A stretch of DNA of 11,408 nucleotides from Methylacidiphilaceae bacterium UBA1321 (GTDB taxonomy: Bacteria; Verrucomicrobiota; Verrucomicrobiia; Methylacidiphilales; UBA1321): positions 566 to 11,973 of the forward strand of contig DBTH01000213.1 in assembly GCA_002306945.1 (NCBI GenBank), written 5' to 3'. Positions 1 to 7,230 of the stretch are shown here, piece after piece; the stretch's first letter is position 1, and each line of letters begins with the position of its first letter. A program made the translations under genes and the position numbers. The notes under the pieces are model-generated. The model was not told the DNA's origin. It searched no databases and worked only from the letters and a program-made list of their open reading frames with translations.

Positions 1-140
1 GGCAGCGCCCCCAGTCTTTGTGTGCTTGATACTTTGAAATGCTAACTCCAGTTCCAGGGTTACGCGTGGAATGAAGACACGCACGAGAATTGATTTTTGG
101 ATGAAACGCCGGAACCTGTAGATCTCAAAGAGTCAACCGT
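1..140. other. Left-edge stretch upstream of cobQ, no recognised gene
   Basis: No convincing gene is seen here. One frame is open from the window edge to a TAA at 43-45 and could be the last residues of an upstream gene, but 14 codons cannot identify it. A 16-codon ORF (ATG at 71) has no recognisable content. A purine-rich AAAGAG at 127-132, 8 nt before the ATG at 141, is the probable ribosome binding site of cobQ. I see no cobalamin riboswitch consensus. Confidence 0.4.
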
Positions 141-1559
141 ATGTCTGAAAAACCGATTATGATCGCAGGCTGCACCAGCGATGCCGGAAAGTCATTTCTG
201 GTTGCCGCGCTTTGCCGCCACTTTGCCAATCGCGGTTTGCGCGTCGCACCATTCAAGGCGCAAAACATGAGCAATCAAGCCGCAGTCACTACCGAGGGGC
301 TTGAAATGGGTCGGGCGCAATACTTGCAGGCGCTGGCCGCTCGCACTACACCGCAGGTCCGCATGAATCCGGTGTTGCTCAAGCCCAGCGCAGACACGCG
401 CAGTCAGGTCATTGTCATGGGCCGGGTCGACTCCACCATCTCGTCACTGCCGTGGATGGCGCGTCGGGAACGCCTCTGGCCGGTGGTCTCTCAAGCCCTG
501 CACAGCTTGATCGCGGATTACGACCAGGTGGTCATCGAAGGCGCGGGCAGTCCGGCCGAGATCAACCTGCGCGCTGGCGACATCGTCAACATGAGTGTCG
601 CGCTGGAGAGTCAAGCCGATGTGTACCTGGTTTCCGACATTGATCGAGGGGGTTCCTTTGCTCATTTACTGGGGACATGGATGTGTCTGGCTCCTGAAGA
701 ACAATCCCTGATTAAAGGTTTTGTACTGAACAAATTTCGGGGCGATCCAGCCTTGCTGGGGAATGCCATGGATTGGCTACAAGCGCGCACGGGCGTGCCA
801 ACCGTTGCCATCATCCCCATGGTGACGCATGCCCTGCCGGAGGAGGACACGCTGCATTATCGCGCCCAGCCGGTTGACAGCCATATCAACATCGCGCTTA
901 TCGCCTATCCGTACGGCAGCAATCTGGATGATTTCGATCCGCTGATCCATGAACGTGGCGTGACGGTTGTGCCTATCCGCGATTTCACCACGCTTGACGG
1001 CTTTCACGCCATCATCCTGCCCGGCAGTAAAAACACCGCCAAGAGCCTCTGCCATCTGCGACAGACCGGCTTGGCGGCAGAAATAACGCGCGCCGCCAAT
1101 CGCGGCATTTTCATCCTGGGCGTCTGCGGCGGCATGCAGATGCTGGGACGCCGCATACTGGATCCAAACCGAATCGAAGATGGCAACGTGGAAGGGTTGG
1201 GGCTGCTTGATGTGGCCACCACGCTCGCGCCGGAAAAATCGACCCGCCAAACTGCGGTTCGCTGGGTGGATGGCGGTCTCGTGCATGGCTATGAGATTCA
1301 CCACGGCCACACGCTGGCCGGATCGCAGGCAAGCGTGCTCCTGGAGGGCGATCTGGGGTGGCGGCAAGGGAATGTCTGCGGGGTTTATCTGCACGGACTG
1401 TTGGAAAACACCGCCTATCGCCAGCATTTCCTGTCGCACCTGGGATGGCAGGGACAGACCGGGGATTGGGACACACAACTGGATGCCTCCCTTGATCAGG
1501 TGGCTGGGGTCATTGCAGAATCCGGCTGGCCGGTGTTGCATAAACATCCGTTGGCATGA
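141..1559 (+). CDS. cobQ: Cobyric acid synthase (adenosylcobyrinate a,c-diamide amidotransferase)
   Basis: This cytoplasmic enzyme of cobalamin (B12) synthesis uses glutamine and ATP to amidate four side-chain carboxylates of adenosylcobyrinic acid a,c-diamide, giving adenosylcobyric acid. The 472-residue length is normal for CobQ/CbiP. The N-terminal half is a dethiobiotin-synthetase-like ATPase: a P-loop variant GCTSDAGKS lies at residues 10-18, PFKAQNMSN follows at about 37-45, and EGAGSPAEINL is near 133-143. The C-terminal half is a class I glutamine amidotransferase: GVCGGMQMLG contains the nucleophile Cys329, YEIHHGHT is near 384-391, and GVYLHGLLEN carries the catalytic His418. The start at 141 is supported by AAAGAG 8 nt upstream and by family alignment. 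The stop overlaps a possible ATG at 1556 as ATGA, but the next gene probably starts at 1718. No other cobalamin gene is visible, so any operon partners would lie to the left. It could be annotated cbiP in an anaerobic-pathway organism. Confidence 0.96.
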   Translation: MSEKPIMIAGCTSDAGKSFLVAALCRHFANRGLRVAPFKAQNMSNQAAVTTEGLEMGRAQYLQALAARTTPQVRMNPVLLKPSADTRSQVIVMGRVDSTISSLPWMARRERLWPVVSQALHSLIADYDQVVIEGAGSPAEINLRAGDIVNMSVALESQADVYLVSDIDRGGSFAHLLGTWMCLAPEEQSLIKGFVLNKFRGDPALLGNAMDWLQARTGVPTVAIIPMVTHALPEEDTLHYRAQPVDSHINIALIAYPYGSNLDDFDPLIHERGVTVVPIRDFTTLDGFHAIILPGSKNTAKSLCHLRQTGLAAEITRAANRGIFILGVCGGMQMLGRRILDPNRIEDGNVEGLGLLDVATTLAPEKSTRQTAVRWVDGGLVHGYEIHHGHTLAGSQASVLLEGDLGWRQGNVCGVYLHGLLENTAYRQHFLSHLGWQGQTGDWDTQLDASLDQVAGVIAESGWPVLHKHPLA

Positions 1560-1717
1560 AGTTCGTTTCTGTTGTAATGGGTGGCGAAAGAATGCCGCTT
1601 TTTACCGCCAGAGCGTTTTCAAAAAAACTGTCTCCTGATGAAATAACCGGGTTAAAGTACTCAGGGATTGAGAAGGAGTTACCGATTAGTATAAGCAAAT
1701 ACCTTGGAGCCGGAACC
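1560..1717. other. AT-richer spacer between cobQ and the debranching-enzyme gene
   Basis: The debranching-enzyme frame stays open through this stretch back to an ATG at 1556. However, its codons lack the strong G/C third-position preference seen after 1718, and the encoded 54 residues do not look like the family's N-terminus. I therefore read it as spacer, perhaps with the downstream gene's promoter, or as a remnant of something inserted. No clear terminator for cobQ was found. Confidence 0.5.
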
Positions 1718-3694
1718 ATGGACAACACACCTCTTCACTTCGACCGTGCGACGATAGCGCGCGAAGGCCGCTCGCTCGAATGGCTCGAAGCCGACGGCCT
1801 CGGCGGCTTTGCCAGCGGGACGATCAACGGCCTGCGCACACGCCGTTACCACGCCCTCCTTCTGACCGCGACCGATCCGCCCGTCCACCGCGTCGCCCTG
1901 GTCAACGGTCTCAACGCCTGGCTCGAAACCGACACCGGTTCCTATCCACTCTCCTCGCAACTCTACGGCCCCGACTACGTCGCCCCCGACGCGTTGCCCT
2001 TCATCGCCGAATTCATCTCCGAGCCATGGCCGGCATGGACCTTCGCCCTCAGTGAGACGTGCACCCTGCGCTACGAAATCTTTGTTCCGCACGAATCGTC
2101 GACGGTCGTGCTCTCGTGGAAAATCGAAGGCACACCATCCAGCCGGATGCGGCTCCATGTGCGGCCCTTCTTTTCCGGTCGCGACTTTCACTCCCTCCAC
2201 CACGAGAATGCGCAATTTCGTTTCGCTCCCGCCTCCGACCCGGACGCCCCGCGTCTGCGCTGGCAATTCTACGACGCCCTGCCCGCCGTCGTTGCCGAGA
2301 CCAACGGTGCCTACGCGCACGACCCGCACTGGTACCGCAATTTCCTCTACACCGAGGAATACGCCCGCGGACTCGATTCCACCGAGGAACTCGCCTCGCC
2401 CGGCATGCTGGAATTCGACCTCGCTGCCGAACGCGCCATCCTGATTTTTTCCGCCGATGGCTTCGCCCCGCATCTGAAAGATCCGCCCCAGTCCGCCGAA
2501 GAGTTGTACGCGCGTTTTTCCTCGGCCGAAAAATCCCGCCGCGCCGCCTTTCCCTCTCCCCTGCACCGCGCCGCCGACGCCTTCTTCGTCCAGCGTGGCA
2601 AGGGCCGCAGCCTTATCGCCGGATACCCGTGGTTTGGAGAATGGGGCCGCGACACGTTCGTCGCCCTGCGCGGACTCTGCCTCGCCACCGACCGGCTGCA
2701 GGAAGCCCACGACATCCTCGGCGAATGGGCCGGAGCCGTTTCGCAGGGAATGATGCCCAACCGTTTCCCCGACCGCGGCGAACCGCCCGAGTACAATTCC
2801 GCCGACGCCGCGCTCTGGTACATCGTCGCTGTCCACGAATTCCTCGAAAAAACCCTCGCCACCGACCAGCAGAATTTTCTCTCCGACGTCGCGCCCCTGC
2901 TCAAGGCCGTCGAGGACATCCTCTCCGCCTACTGCACCGGCACCCGCTACGGCATCCACCGCGACGAGGACGGCCTGCTGGCCTGCGGCGAGATCGGCAT
3001 GCAACTGACCTGGATGGACGCCCGCATCGGCAACTGGGTCGTCACCCCGCGCATCGGCAAACCGGTCGAAGTCGAGGCCCTCTGGATCAACGCCCTCTGG
3101 ATCGCCATGCGCCACAACCCGCGCTGGAAACCGTTTTACGAAACCGCTCTCGCCTCATTCACCACGCGTTTCTGGAACCCCGACCGCGGATGCCTCTACG
3201 ACGTCGTCGATGCCGAACATCAACCCGGCGCCTGTGACGCGAGCTTGCGTCCAAACCAGATTTTCGCCATTGGCGGTCTGCCGCTTCAACTCCTTGATCC
3301 CGGCCGCGCCGCCGCCATCGTCAAACTCGTTGAGGAAAAACTCTGGACCCCGCTCGGCCTGCGCACGCTCGCTCCGGGGGAATTCAATTACTGTCCCCAC
3401 TACGAAGGCAACGTCATCCACCGCGACGGCAGTTATCACCAGGGCACCGTCTGGCCGTGGCTGGCCGGGCCGTTCATCGAAGCGTGGTTGCGCGTCCACG
3501 GCAACACCCTCGCCGCCAAAGCCGAAGCCCACAACCGTTTCCTCACCCCGCTGCTCGAACATCTCCGCCATGCCGGGATCGGTCACGTCTCCGAAATCGC
3601 CGATGCCGAAGCACCACACACACCGCGTGGTTGCCCTTTCCAAGCTTGGTCTCTGAGCGCACTCCTGCACCTGCGCGGGCTATTGAGCCAGTAG
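1718..3694 (+). CDS. Glycogen debranching enzyme, amylo-alpha-1,6-glucosidase family
   Basis: Predicted to hydrolyse alpha-1,6 branch stubs of glycogen or related glucans in the cytoplasm. The protein is 658 aa from the start chosen here. The N-terminal domain shows the bacterial/archaeal debranching-enzyme hallmark around residues 20-47 (EWLEADGLGGFASGT, then RTRRYHALL). The C-terminal (alpha/alpha)6-barrel part shows GYPWFGEWGRDTF (about 302-314), LTWMDARIGNWV (430-441), the HQGTVWPW segment and a terminal SEIADAE...CPFQAWS block. These are typical of the GDE_C/GH133-type domain. The start at 1718 is preferred because GGAG lies 8 nt upstream (1706-1709) and high GC3 begins there. An in-frame ATG at 1556, overlapping the cobQ stop, would add 54 atypical residues. 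The codon bias (very high C at third positions) is stronger than in cobQ or the ars genes. Exact substrate is inferred. There is no glycogen gene beside it in the window. Confidence 0.92.
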   Translation: MDNTPLHFDRATIAREGRSLEWLEADGLGGFASGTINGLRTRRYHALLLTATDPPVHRVALVNGLNAWLETDTGSYPLSSQLYGPDYVAPDALPFIAEFISEPWPAWTFALSETCTLRYEIFVPHESSTVVLSWKIEGTPSSRMRLHVRPFFSGRDFHSLHHENAQFRFAPASDPDAPRLRWQFYDALPAVVAETNGAYAHDPHWYRNFLYTEEYARGLDSTEELASPGMLEFDLAAERAILIFSADGFAPHLKDPPQSAEELYARFSSAEKSRRAAFPSPLHRAADAFFVQRGKGRSLIAGYPWFGEWGRDTFVALRGLCLATDRLQEAHDILGEWAGAVSQGMMPNRFPDRGEPPEYNSADAALWYIVAVHEFLEKTLATDQQNFLSDVAPLLKAVEDILSAYCTGTRYGIHRDEDGLLACGEIGMQLTWMDARIGNWVVTPRIGKPVEVEALWINALWIAMRHNPRWKPFYETALASFTTRFWNPDRGCLYDVVDAEHQPGACDASLRPNQIFAIGGLPLQLLDPGRAAAIVKLVEEKLWTPLGLRTLAPGEFNYCPHYEGNVIHRDGSYHQGTVWPWLAGPFIEAWLRVHGNTLAAKAEAHNRFLTPLLEHLRHAGIGHVSEIADAEAPHTPRGCPFQAWSLSALLHLRGLLSQ

Positions 3695-3725
3695 CGGAGA
3701 AAAGTCAAAACGCAAAAGTCTCCGC
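3694..3725 (+). terminator. Possible hairpin just after the debranching-enzyme gene
   Basis: GCGGAGA (3694-3700) pairs perfectly with TCTCCGC (3719-3725) around an 18-nt loop that begins at the stop codon. There is no T-run after it and the loop is long, so it is a weak terminator candidate. Confidence 0.25.
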
Positions 3726-4054
3726 ATAGATGTCCTGGTAATAGTCAAGGCATCTGGAGCTTATTATTGATCTCTGCAAAATAGACTGACAATCCTTTTC
3801 AAATGAACTTGTCGCGGAAATGGCTGCGGAGAACAGAGAGACAGGCCGGAAAGAATTGACACACCCCGTCACTACGTGACACCCCTCTTCATAGAGCAAC
3901 TTTTGCTATCGAGGCTTCCAGTTGCGCAATTTTCGTCAGGATGTGGCTGGAATGGATTGCAGGCGCCATCATTGGAGGCGGTCGCCGGCAAAGTCGGCGA
4001 ACACAGCAAATGAAAACTCGCCCTCTATTTCCCTACGCTAAAGAATTCTCGGTC
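3726..4054. other. Spacer upstream of the ars promoter
   Basis: No gene was recognised here. The stretch contains palindromic repeat copy 1 (3856-3896) and a small perfect hairpin TCGCCG/CGGCGA (3982-3987 with 3995-4000) with no T-tract. A 48-codon ORF starts with ATG at 3941 and ends at 4087, but its sequence matches no family I know and it would run through the arsR promoter, so it is not called. Confidence 0.5.
3856..3896 (+). repeat. Palindromic repeat, copy 1 (REP-like)
   Basis: The copy begins TTGACACACCCC, continues with the perfect inner palindrome GTCAC-TAC-GTGAC, and ends ACCCCTCTTCATAGAG. The right end is degenerate: the closing GGGG of the second hairpin is missing. It shares its frame of conserved blocks with the copies at 4606-4648, 4681-4726 and 7231-7288. 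The size, twin-hairpin structure and intergenic placement resemble REP elements mobilised by RAYT (TnpA-REP) transposases, but no such transposase is in the window, so that link is inference. Confidence 0.75.
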
Positions 4055-4083
4055 TTGATAATATTCCCATTGACGTATATACA
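4055..4083 (+). promoter_or_regulatory. Candidate sigma70-type promoter of the ars operon
   Basis: TTGATA (4055-4060) is followed after 17 nt by TATACA (4078-4083). Transcription would start near 4090, leaving a leader of only about 14 nt before the GTG of arsR. A second possible -35, TTGACG (4070-4075), has TATGTT 16 nt downstream (4092-4097); that would give an almost leaderless mRNA. The segment 4081-4096 has dyad ends ACAT...ATGT and overlaps the promoter, as expected for an ArsR operator. The promoter is a pattern match and the operator is inferred. Confidence 0.5.
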
Positions 4084-4103
4084 TTAAAGCGTATGTTGTC
4101 GGC

Positions 4104-4493
4104 GTGAAGCTGATCCGCATTTATCAATGTTTCTGTGATGAGACGCGCTTGCGCATCATCAATCTGCTTATTCGCGGCCCGCTCTGCGTCTGTCACATCC
4201 AGCAGATCGTCGGCGAATCGCAGGTCAATGTTTCCCGGCATCTGTCCTATCTCAAGGATCGGGGAATGGTCGAGGCACGCCGTCACCAGAACTGGATGAT
4301 CTACCGGCTTCCGGAAAAACGTTCCGTCGAGCTGGAATCCAATTTGAAATGCTTGCAAGACTGCGCGACCACCGAATCTGTTTTCAAGAGCGATTTGAGC
4401 AAGTTGAAAAAGGTCCTCGCGGCGGAAGGCGTGCGGGAAGTGCTCGCGCAAAGCTGTTGCCGTTCCAACTCCTGTCACTCGAAGAGGTGCTAG
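4104..4493 (+). CDS. arsR: ArsR-family arsenite-responsive transcriptional repressor
   Basis: A winged helix-turn-helix repressor of the ArsR/SmtB family that leaves its operator when As(III) binds cysteine thiols. The 129 aa open with the family signature IYQCFCDETRLRIINLL. A CxC pair (Cys28, Cys30, in GPLCVCHIQ) sits at the DNA-recognition-helix-proximal position used by the classical ArsR. The recognition helix is in the QVNVSRHLSYLKDRGMV segment and the wing lies around RRHQNWMIYRLP. The third Cys of the R773-type site is not present at +3 (Gln33). Instead there are Cys9 and Cys11 near the N-terminus and a Cys-rich tail with Cys118, Cys119, Cys124 and Cys129. The GTG start at 4104 is favoured by alignment (MKLIRIYQC). 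No Shine-Dalgarno sequence is evident, which fits a very short leader. It is the first gene of the ars locus and presumably autoregulates through 4055-4100. Confidence 0.94.
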   Translation: MKLIRIYQCFCDETRLRIINLLIRGPLCVCHIQQIVGESQVNVSRHLSYLKDRGMVEARRHQNWMIYRLPEKRSVELESNLKCLQDCATTESVFKSDLSKLKKVLAAEGVREVLAQSCCRSNSCHSKRC

Positions 4494-4605
4494 TGTCCTG
4501 TAACAATCAAACACCCGTGGCAAGCCGCAGGATATAGAATACCACTGAAATTTTCATATCAGGAGCAACGTCAAATTGATGATAACGAGATATCATGTGA
4601 AGCTT

Positions 4606-4648
4606 TACACACCCCGTCACTACGTGACACCCCTCTTGAAAGAGGGGG
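4606..4648 (+). repeat. Palindromic repeat, copy 2 (REP-like)
   Basis: This is the best-preserved copy. ACACACCCC is followed by the perfect inner palindrome GTCAC-TAC-GTGAC (4616-4628), then a perfect 8-bp hairpin CCCCTCTT-GA-AAGAGGGG (4630-4647). It lies in the arsR-arsD gap. Copy 3 follows about 32 bp later in the opposite orientation, so the two together could fold into a long cruciform or RNA stem. Confidence 0.85.
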
Positions 4649-4680
4649 CTTACGCTTCTGGAAGTTTCGATAGCAGAAAT

Positions 4681-4726
4681 CCCCTCTATGAAGAGGGGTG
4701 CCGCTCCAGCGCCGGGGTGTGTCAAC
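4681..4726 (-). repeat. Palindromic repeat, copy 3, inverted (REP-like)
   Basis: Read on the minus strand it has the same order as copies 1 and 2: TTGACACACCCC, an inner hairpin, then ACCCCTCTTCATAGAGGGG. The outer hairpin is CCCCTCT/AGAGGGG (4681-4687 with 4692-4698). The inner arm is different in sequence (plus strand GCCGCT-CC-AGCGCC) but still largely palindromic. With copy 2 it makes a REP-pair arrangement. Confidence 0.82.
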
Positions 4727-4847
4727 CTGCCTCGGCATTTCTCGCGTCTCAATTTCGTTCGCTGAAATAAAAGAGTATCCCCGCTATTTATTCGACGACG
4801 TACTACCGCTCTCTCACCAATCACTCAAAAGCTCTCCTAAAAAAATT

Positions 4848-5249
4848 ATGAAAAAAATCCAAATCTATGATCCCCCAATGTGTTGTTCGACCGGTGTTTG
4901 CGGAACCGATGTCGATCCGAAGCTCGTGCAGTTTGCCAGTGATCTGGCGGCGCTCAAGGAACAGGGCGCTTCGGTCGAGCGCTTCAATCTCGCGCAGCAA
5001 CCCGCCGCTTTTGCCGAGAACGAAAAGATTCGCGCCGCGTTGGCCGCGCATGGCAACGACTGCTTGCCTCTCGTGTTGATCGATGGCGAGATTGCGATGC
5101 GGGGAGTCTATCCGACCCGTGAACAGTTGGCGTTGCTGGCGGGAAGTCGGATTTCCTTTTCAGCCGAAGGCGGCACCGCTAAGGGTGAATCGAAATCGGC
5201 TCAGTCCGGTTGCTGCTGCAAGTCCGATTCCAAATCGTCCTGCTGTTAG
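4848..5249 (+). CDS. arsD: ArsD arsenite metallochaperone
   Basis: Cytoplasmic chaperone that binds As(III)/Sb(III) and passes it to the ArsA ATPase; in some systems it also acts as a weak repressor. The 133 aa, slightly longer than the usual 120, begin with the diagnostic block MKKIQIYDPPMCCSTGVCG. This contains Cys12, Cys13 and Cys18, the triad required for transfer to ArsA. A FNLAQQPAAF segment and a C-terminal cysteine cluster (Cys122-124 and Cys132-133) are also present, matching the vicinal pairs of E. coli ArsD but with one extra Cys. The ATG at 4848 is chosen because the family N-terminus aligns there. The frame is open back to 4698, but the extra 50 residues are translated repeat and spacer. 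No good ribosome binding site precedes it, which is odd. arsA follows after 134 bp. Confidence 0.95.
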   Translation: MKKIQIYDPPMCCSTGVCGTDVDPKLVQFASDLAALKEQGASVERFNLAQQPAAFAENEKIRAALAAHGNDCLPLVLIDGEIAMRGVYPTREQLALLAGSRISFSAEGGTAKGESKSAQSGCCCKSDSKSSCC

Positions 5250-5383
5250 TCGAACCTGGCCAAATGCATTTTTGACGAAATTAAAGGGATTTGAAAACCC
5301 ATTAACGAACGGCTTTTTCAAAATCATAATTCCGTAAATTTCCGTCGAAACCTATTCGTCGTTTGTGAGAGAGGTGCTAACCA
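5250..5383 (+). promoter_or_regulatory. arsD-arsA spacer with hairpin and ATTAAAG motif
   Basis: No gene here. TTGACG (5272-5277) is followed by ATTAAAG (5280-5286), an association also present in the arsR promoter. An imperfect hairpin pairs TTTGAAAA (about 5290-5297) with TTTTTCAAA (5314-5322), together with CCC/GGC flanks. Such an intercistronic stem with a T-run could be a processing or attenuation site, but this is only a possibility. A GAGG (5371-5374) 9 nt upstream serves as the arsA ribosome binding site. Confidence 0.35.
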
Positions 5384-7141
5384 ATGAATGATCTTCTACA
5401 AGCCGCTCCGCGTTTTCTTTTCTTCACCGGGAAGGGAGGCGTGGGCAAGACTTCGCTCTCGTGCGCGACGGCGGTGGCGTTGGCCGATGCGGGCAAGCGC
5501 GTGTTGCTCATCAGCACCGATCCCGCCTCCAATCTGGACGAAGTTTTGGAAACTCCGCTCTCGTCTAGGCCGACTGCCGTCAGGAACGTTGCCCATCTCG
5601 AAGCGCTCAACATCGATCCCGAAGCGGCGGCGCGCGAATACCGCGAACGGATCGTCGGGCCATACCGGGGCGTGCTGCCCGATGCGGCTGTGAAGAGCAT
5701 TGAGGAGCAACTTTCCGGAGCGTGCACGGTCGAGATTGCGAGCTTCAACGAGTTCACCCGGTTGATTGCCGACGAATCGGCCATTAGTGGCTATGACCAT
5801 GTCATCCTCGATACCGCGCCGACGGGGCACACGCTCCGTTTGTTGAGCCTGCCTGCGGCGTGGAATGATTTTATCGCCGACAACAAGACAGGCAATTCCT
5901 GTCTCGGGCCGCTTGCCGGGCTGAAGGAGCAGCGGCTCTCCTACGAAAAGACCGTCACCGCGCTGCAAGACAAAACCCGCACGCTGCTGGTGTTGGTGAC
6001 GCGCCCGGAGAAAAGCGCCTTGAAGGAAGCGGCGCGGGCCAGCGCGGAATTGTCCAGCCTCGGTATGAATAACCAGCGTCTGATCGTGAATGGTCTTTTC
6101 TCCGCCGGTGAAGAGAAAGACGAACTGGCCTCGGCTTTCGCGGATCGTTGCCAGAGCGCTTTGCGGCAAATGCCGGACGCACTGCGACGTCTGCCGTTGA
6201 CGAGCATCCCGTTCCGGCCTGCCGGATTTCTGGGGCTGGCCTCATTGCGAAAAGTGGAGTTGCCGGTTTTCACCGCTGCGACGGCGACGCCTGCTCCCCT
6301 TCCCGACACGTTGCTTTCTCTCGATGAATTGGTAAACGATCTTTCGCGTTCCGGCAAAGGCGTCGTTATGACCATGGGCAAAGGTGGCGTGGGAAAAACA
6401 ACAATTGCTGCCGCCATCGCCGTCAAGCTGGCGGAGCAGGGACATCACGTTTTACTCTCCACCACAGACCCGGCGGCTCATATTCAGGATGCCGTCAACG
6501 GGACTCTTCCGAATCTGCGCGTCAGCCGGATCGATCCGGTCGCGGAGACGAAAGCGCATATCGAACGCACGATGGCCACCACCGGGGCGAAGCTGGACGC
6601 CGAGGGTCGTGCCTTGCTGGAGGAAGAATTACGCTCGCCCTGCACCGAAGAGATTGCCGTGTTCACGGCGTTTGCCCGGACAGTGGCCGAGGGAAGAAAT
6701 CAATTCGTTGTGCTCGATACCGCTCCCACGGGTCACACTCTTCTCTTGCTTGATGCCACCGAATCCTATCACCGGGAAGTGTTGCGCAGCACCAGCGACA
6801 TGCCCGAAGCGGTGCGCGAACTGTTGCCGCGTCTGCGCGATCCCGAATTCACACGGGTGCTCCTCGTCACGTTGCCGGAAGCCACACCGGTTCACGAGGC
6901 CGCGCAGCTTCAATCCGATTTGCAACGCGCCGCCATCGCGCCCTACGCCTGGGTCATCAATCAGAGTTTCTCCCGAGCCCGCACGACTCATCCCACGCTT
7001 CTGGCGAAAGCGGCCAACGAGCGCCGTTACGTCGGCGAAGTCGTGCGTGAACTCGCCCGCCGGGTAGTCCTGGTGCCGTGGCTCGCGCAAGAGCCTTCGG
7101 GTCTCGAATCGTTACGCGAACTGACCGCGCCCCCTCTCTGA
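5384..7141 (+). CDS. arsA: ArsA arsenite-stimulated ATPase (duplicated two-domain form)
   Basis: Catalytic subunit that energises arsenite efflux by ATP hydrolysis and docks on the membrane exporter, here presumably Acr3. The 585 aa consist of two homologous halves. A1 has P-loop GKGGVGKT at 16-23 and the switch/signature DTAPTGHT at 143-150. A2 has the same P-loop at 332-339 and DTAPTGHT at 445-452. The three metalloid-site cysteines of the R773 enzyme are present at the expected places: Cys114 (SGACTVEIASF), Cys173 (GNSCLGP) and Cys420 (SPCTEEIAVF). Each P-loop has an intact Lys and Thr, so both sites look active. The length matches the bacterial full-length ArsA. The start at 5384 has GAGG 9 nt upstream; an ATG at 5388 is in another frame. 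It lies just after its chaperone gene arsD and is followed by a spacer carrying a palindromic repeat. Confidence 0.98.
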   Translation: MNDLLQAAPRFLFFTGKGGVGKTSLSCATAVALADAGKRVLLISTDPASNLDEVLETPLSSRPTAVRNVAHLEALNIDPEAAAREYRERIVGPYRGVLPDAAVKSIEEQLSGACTVEIASFNEFTRLIADESAISGYDHVILDTAPTGHTLRLLSLPAAWNDFIADNKTGNSCLGPLAGLKEQRLSYEKTVTALQDKTRTLLVLVTRPEKSALKEAARASAELSSLGMNNQRLIVNGLFSAGEEKDELASAFADRCQSALRQMPDALRRLPLTSIPFRPAGFLGLASLRKVELPVFTAATATPAPLPDTLLSLDELVNDLSRSGKGVVMTMGKGGVGKTTIAAAIAVKLAEQGHHVLLSTTDPAAHIQDAVNGTLPNLRVSRIDPVAETKAHIERTMATTGAKLDAEGRALLEEELRSPCTEEIAVFTAFARTVAEGRNQFVVLDTAPTGHTLLLLDATESYHREVLRSTSDMPEAVRELLPRLRDPEFTRVLLVTLPEATPVHEAAQLQSDLQRAAIAPYAWVINQSFSRARTTHPTLLAKAANERRYVGEVVRELARRVVLVPWLAQEPSGLESLRELTAPPL

Positions 7142-7230
7142 TTCTATAACATATTAAAGTATAGTGCCTATAACCAGGAAGGATTTTTAGTCAATGTCAT
7201 GTATGAGCATTGTGAGATCTTATGAGGGGT

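Larger units (their letters stand above)
4494..4847. other. arsR-arsD spacer with inverted repeat pair
   Basis: This 354-bp gap is unusual inside an ars operon. It holds two head-to-head palindromic repeats (4606-4648 and 4681-4726). It also has an AGGAG (4561-4565) followed by a short ORF from TTG 4576 or ATG 4579 to 4770 that simply reads through both repeats, and a small dyad ATGATA/TATCAT (4579-4584 with 4590-4595). The 62 to 64 residues encoded by that ORF look like translated repeat, not a real protein. A TATAGAAT (4533-4540) could be a -10 element for arsD but has no matching -35. Confidence 0.6.

Noticed and set aside
1679..3115. Long minus-strand ORF (478 codons) opposite the debranching enzyme gene
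   Set aside because: It is the antisense of a high-GC3 gene, giving a Gly/Val/Asp/Glu-rich peptide with no domain; the + strand product is clearly recognisable.
3982..4000. TCGCCG/CGGCGA hairpin as a terminator
   Set aside because: There is no T-tract after it and the stem is only 6 bp; it may be a chance dyad.
3941..4087. Short ORF beginning MWLEWIAGAIIGG before arsR
   Set aside because: Only the first dozen residues look membrane-like, the rest is unlike any family, and the frame runs through the arsR promoter. No good ribosome binding site.
3856..4726. Repeats considered as a CRISPR array
   Set aside because: The copies are irregularly spaced, occur in both orientations and vary inside; there are no uniform spacers and no cas genes.
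4576..4770. 62 to 64-residue ORF upstream of arsD
   Set aside because: It reads straight through both palindromic repeats, and its peptide is simply the translated repeat. Similar repeat-derived peptides appear on the minus strand at other copies, so it is not evidence of a gene.
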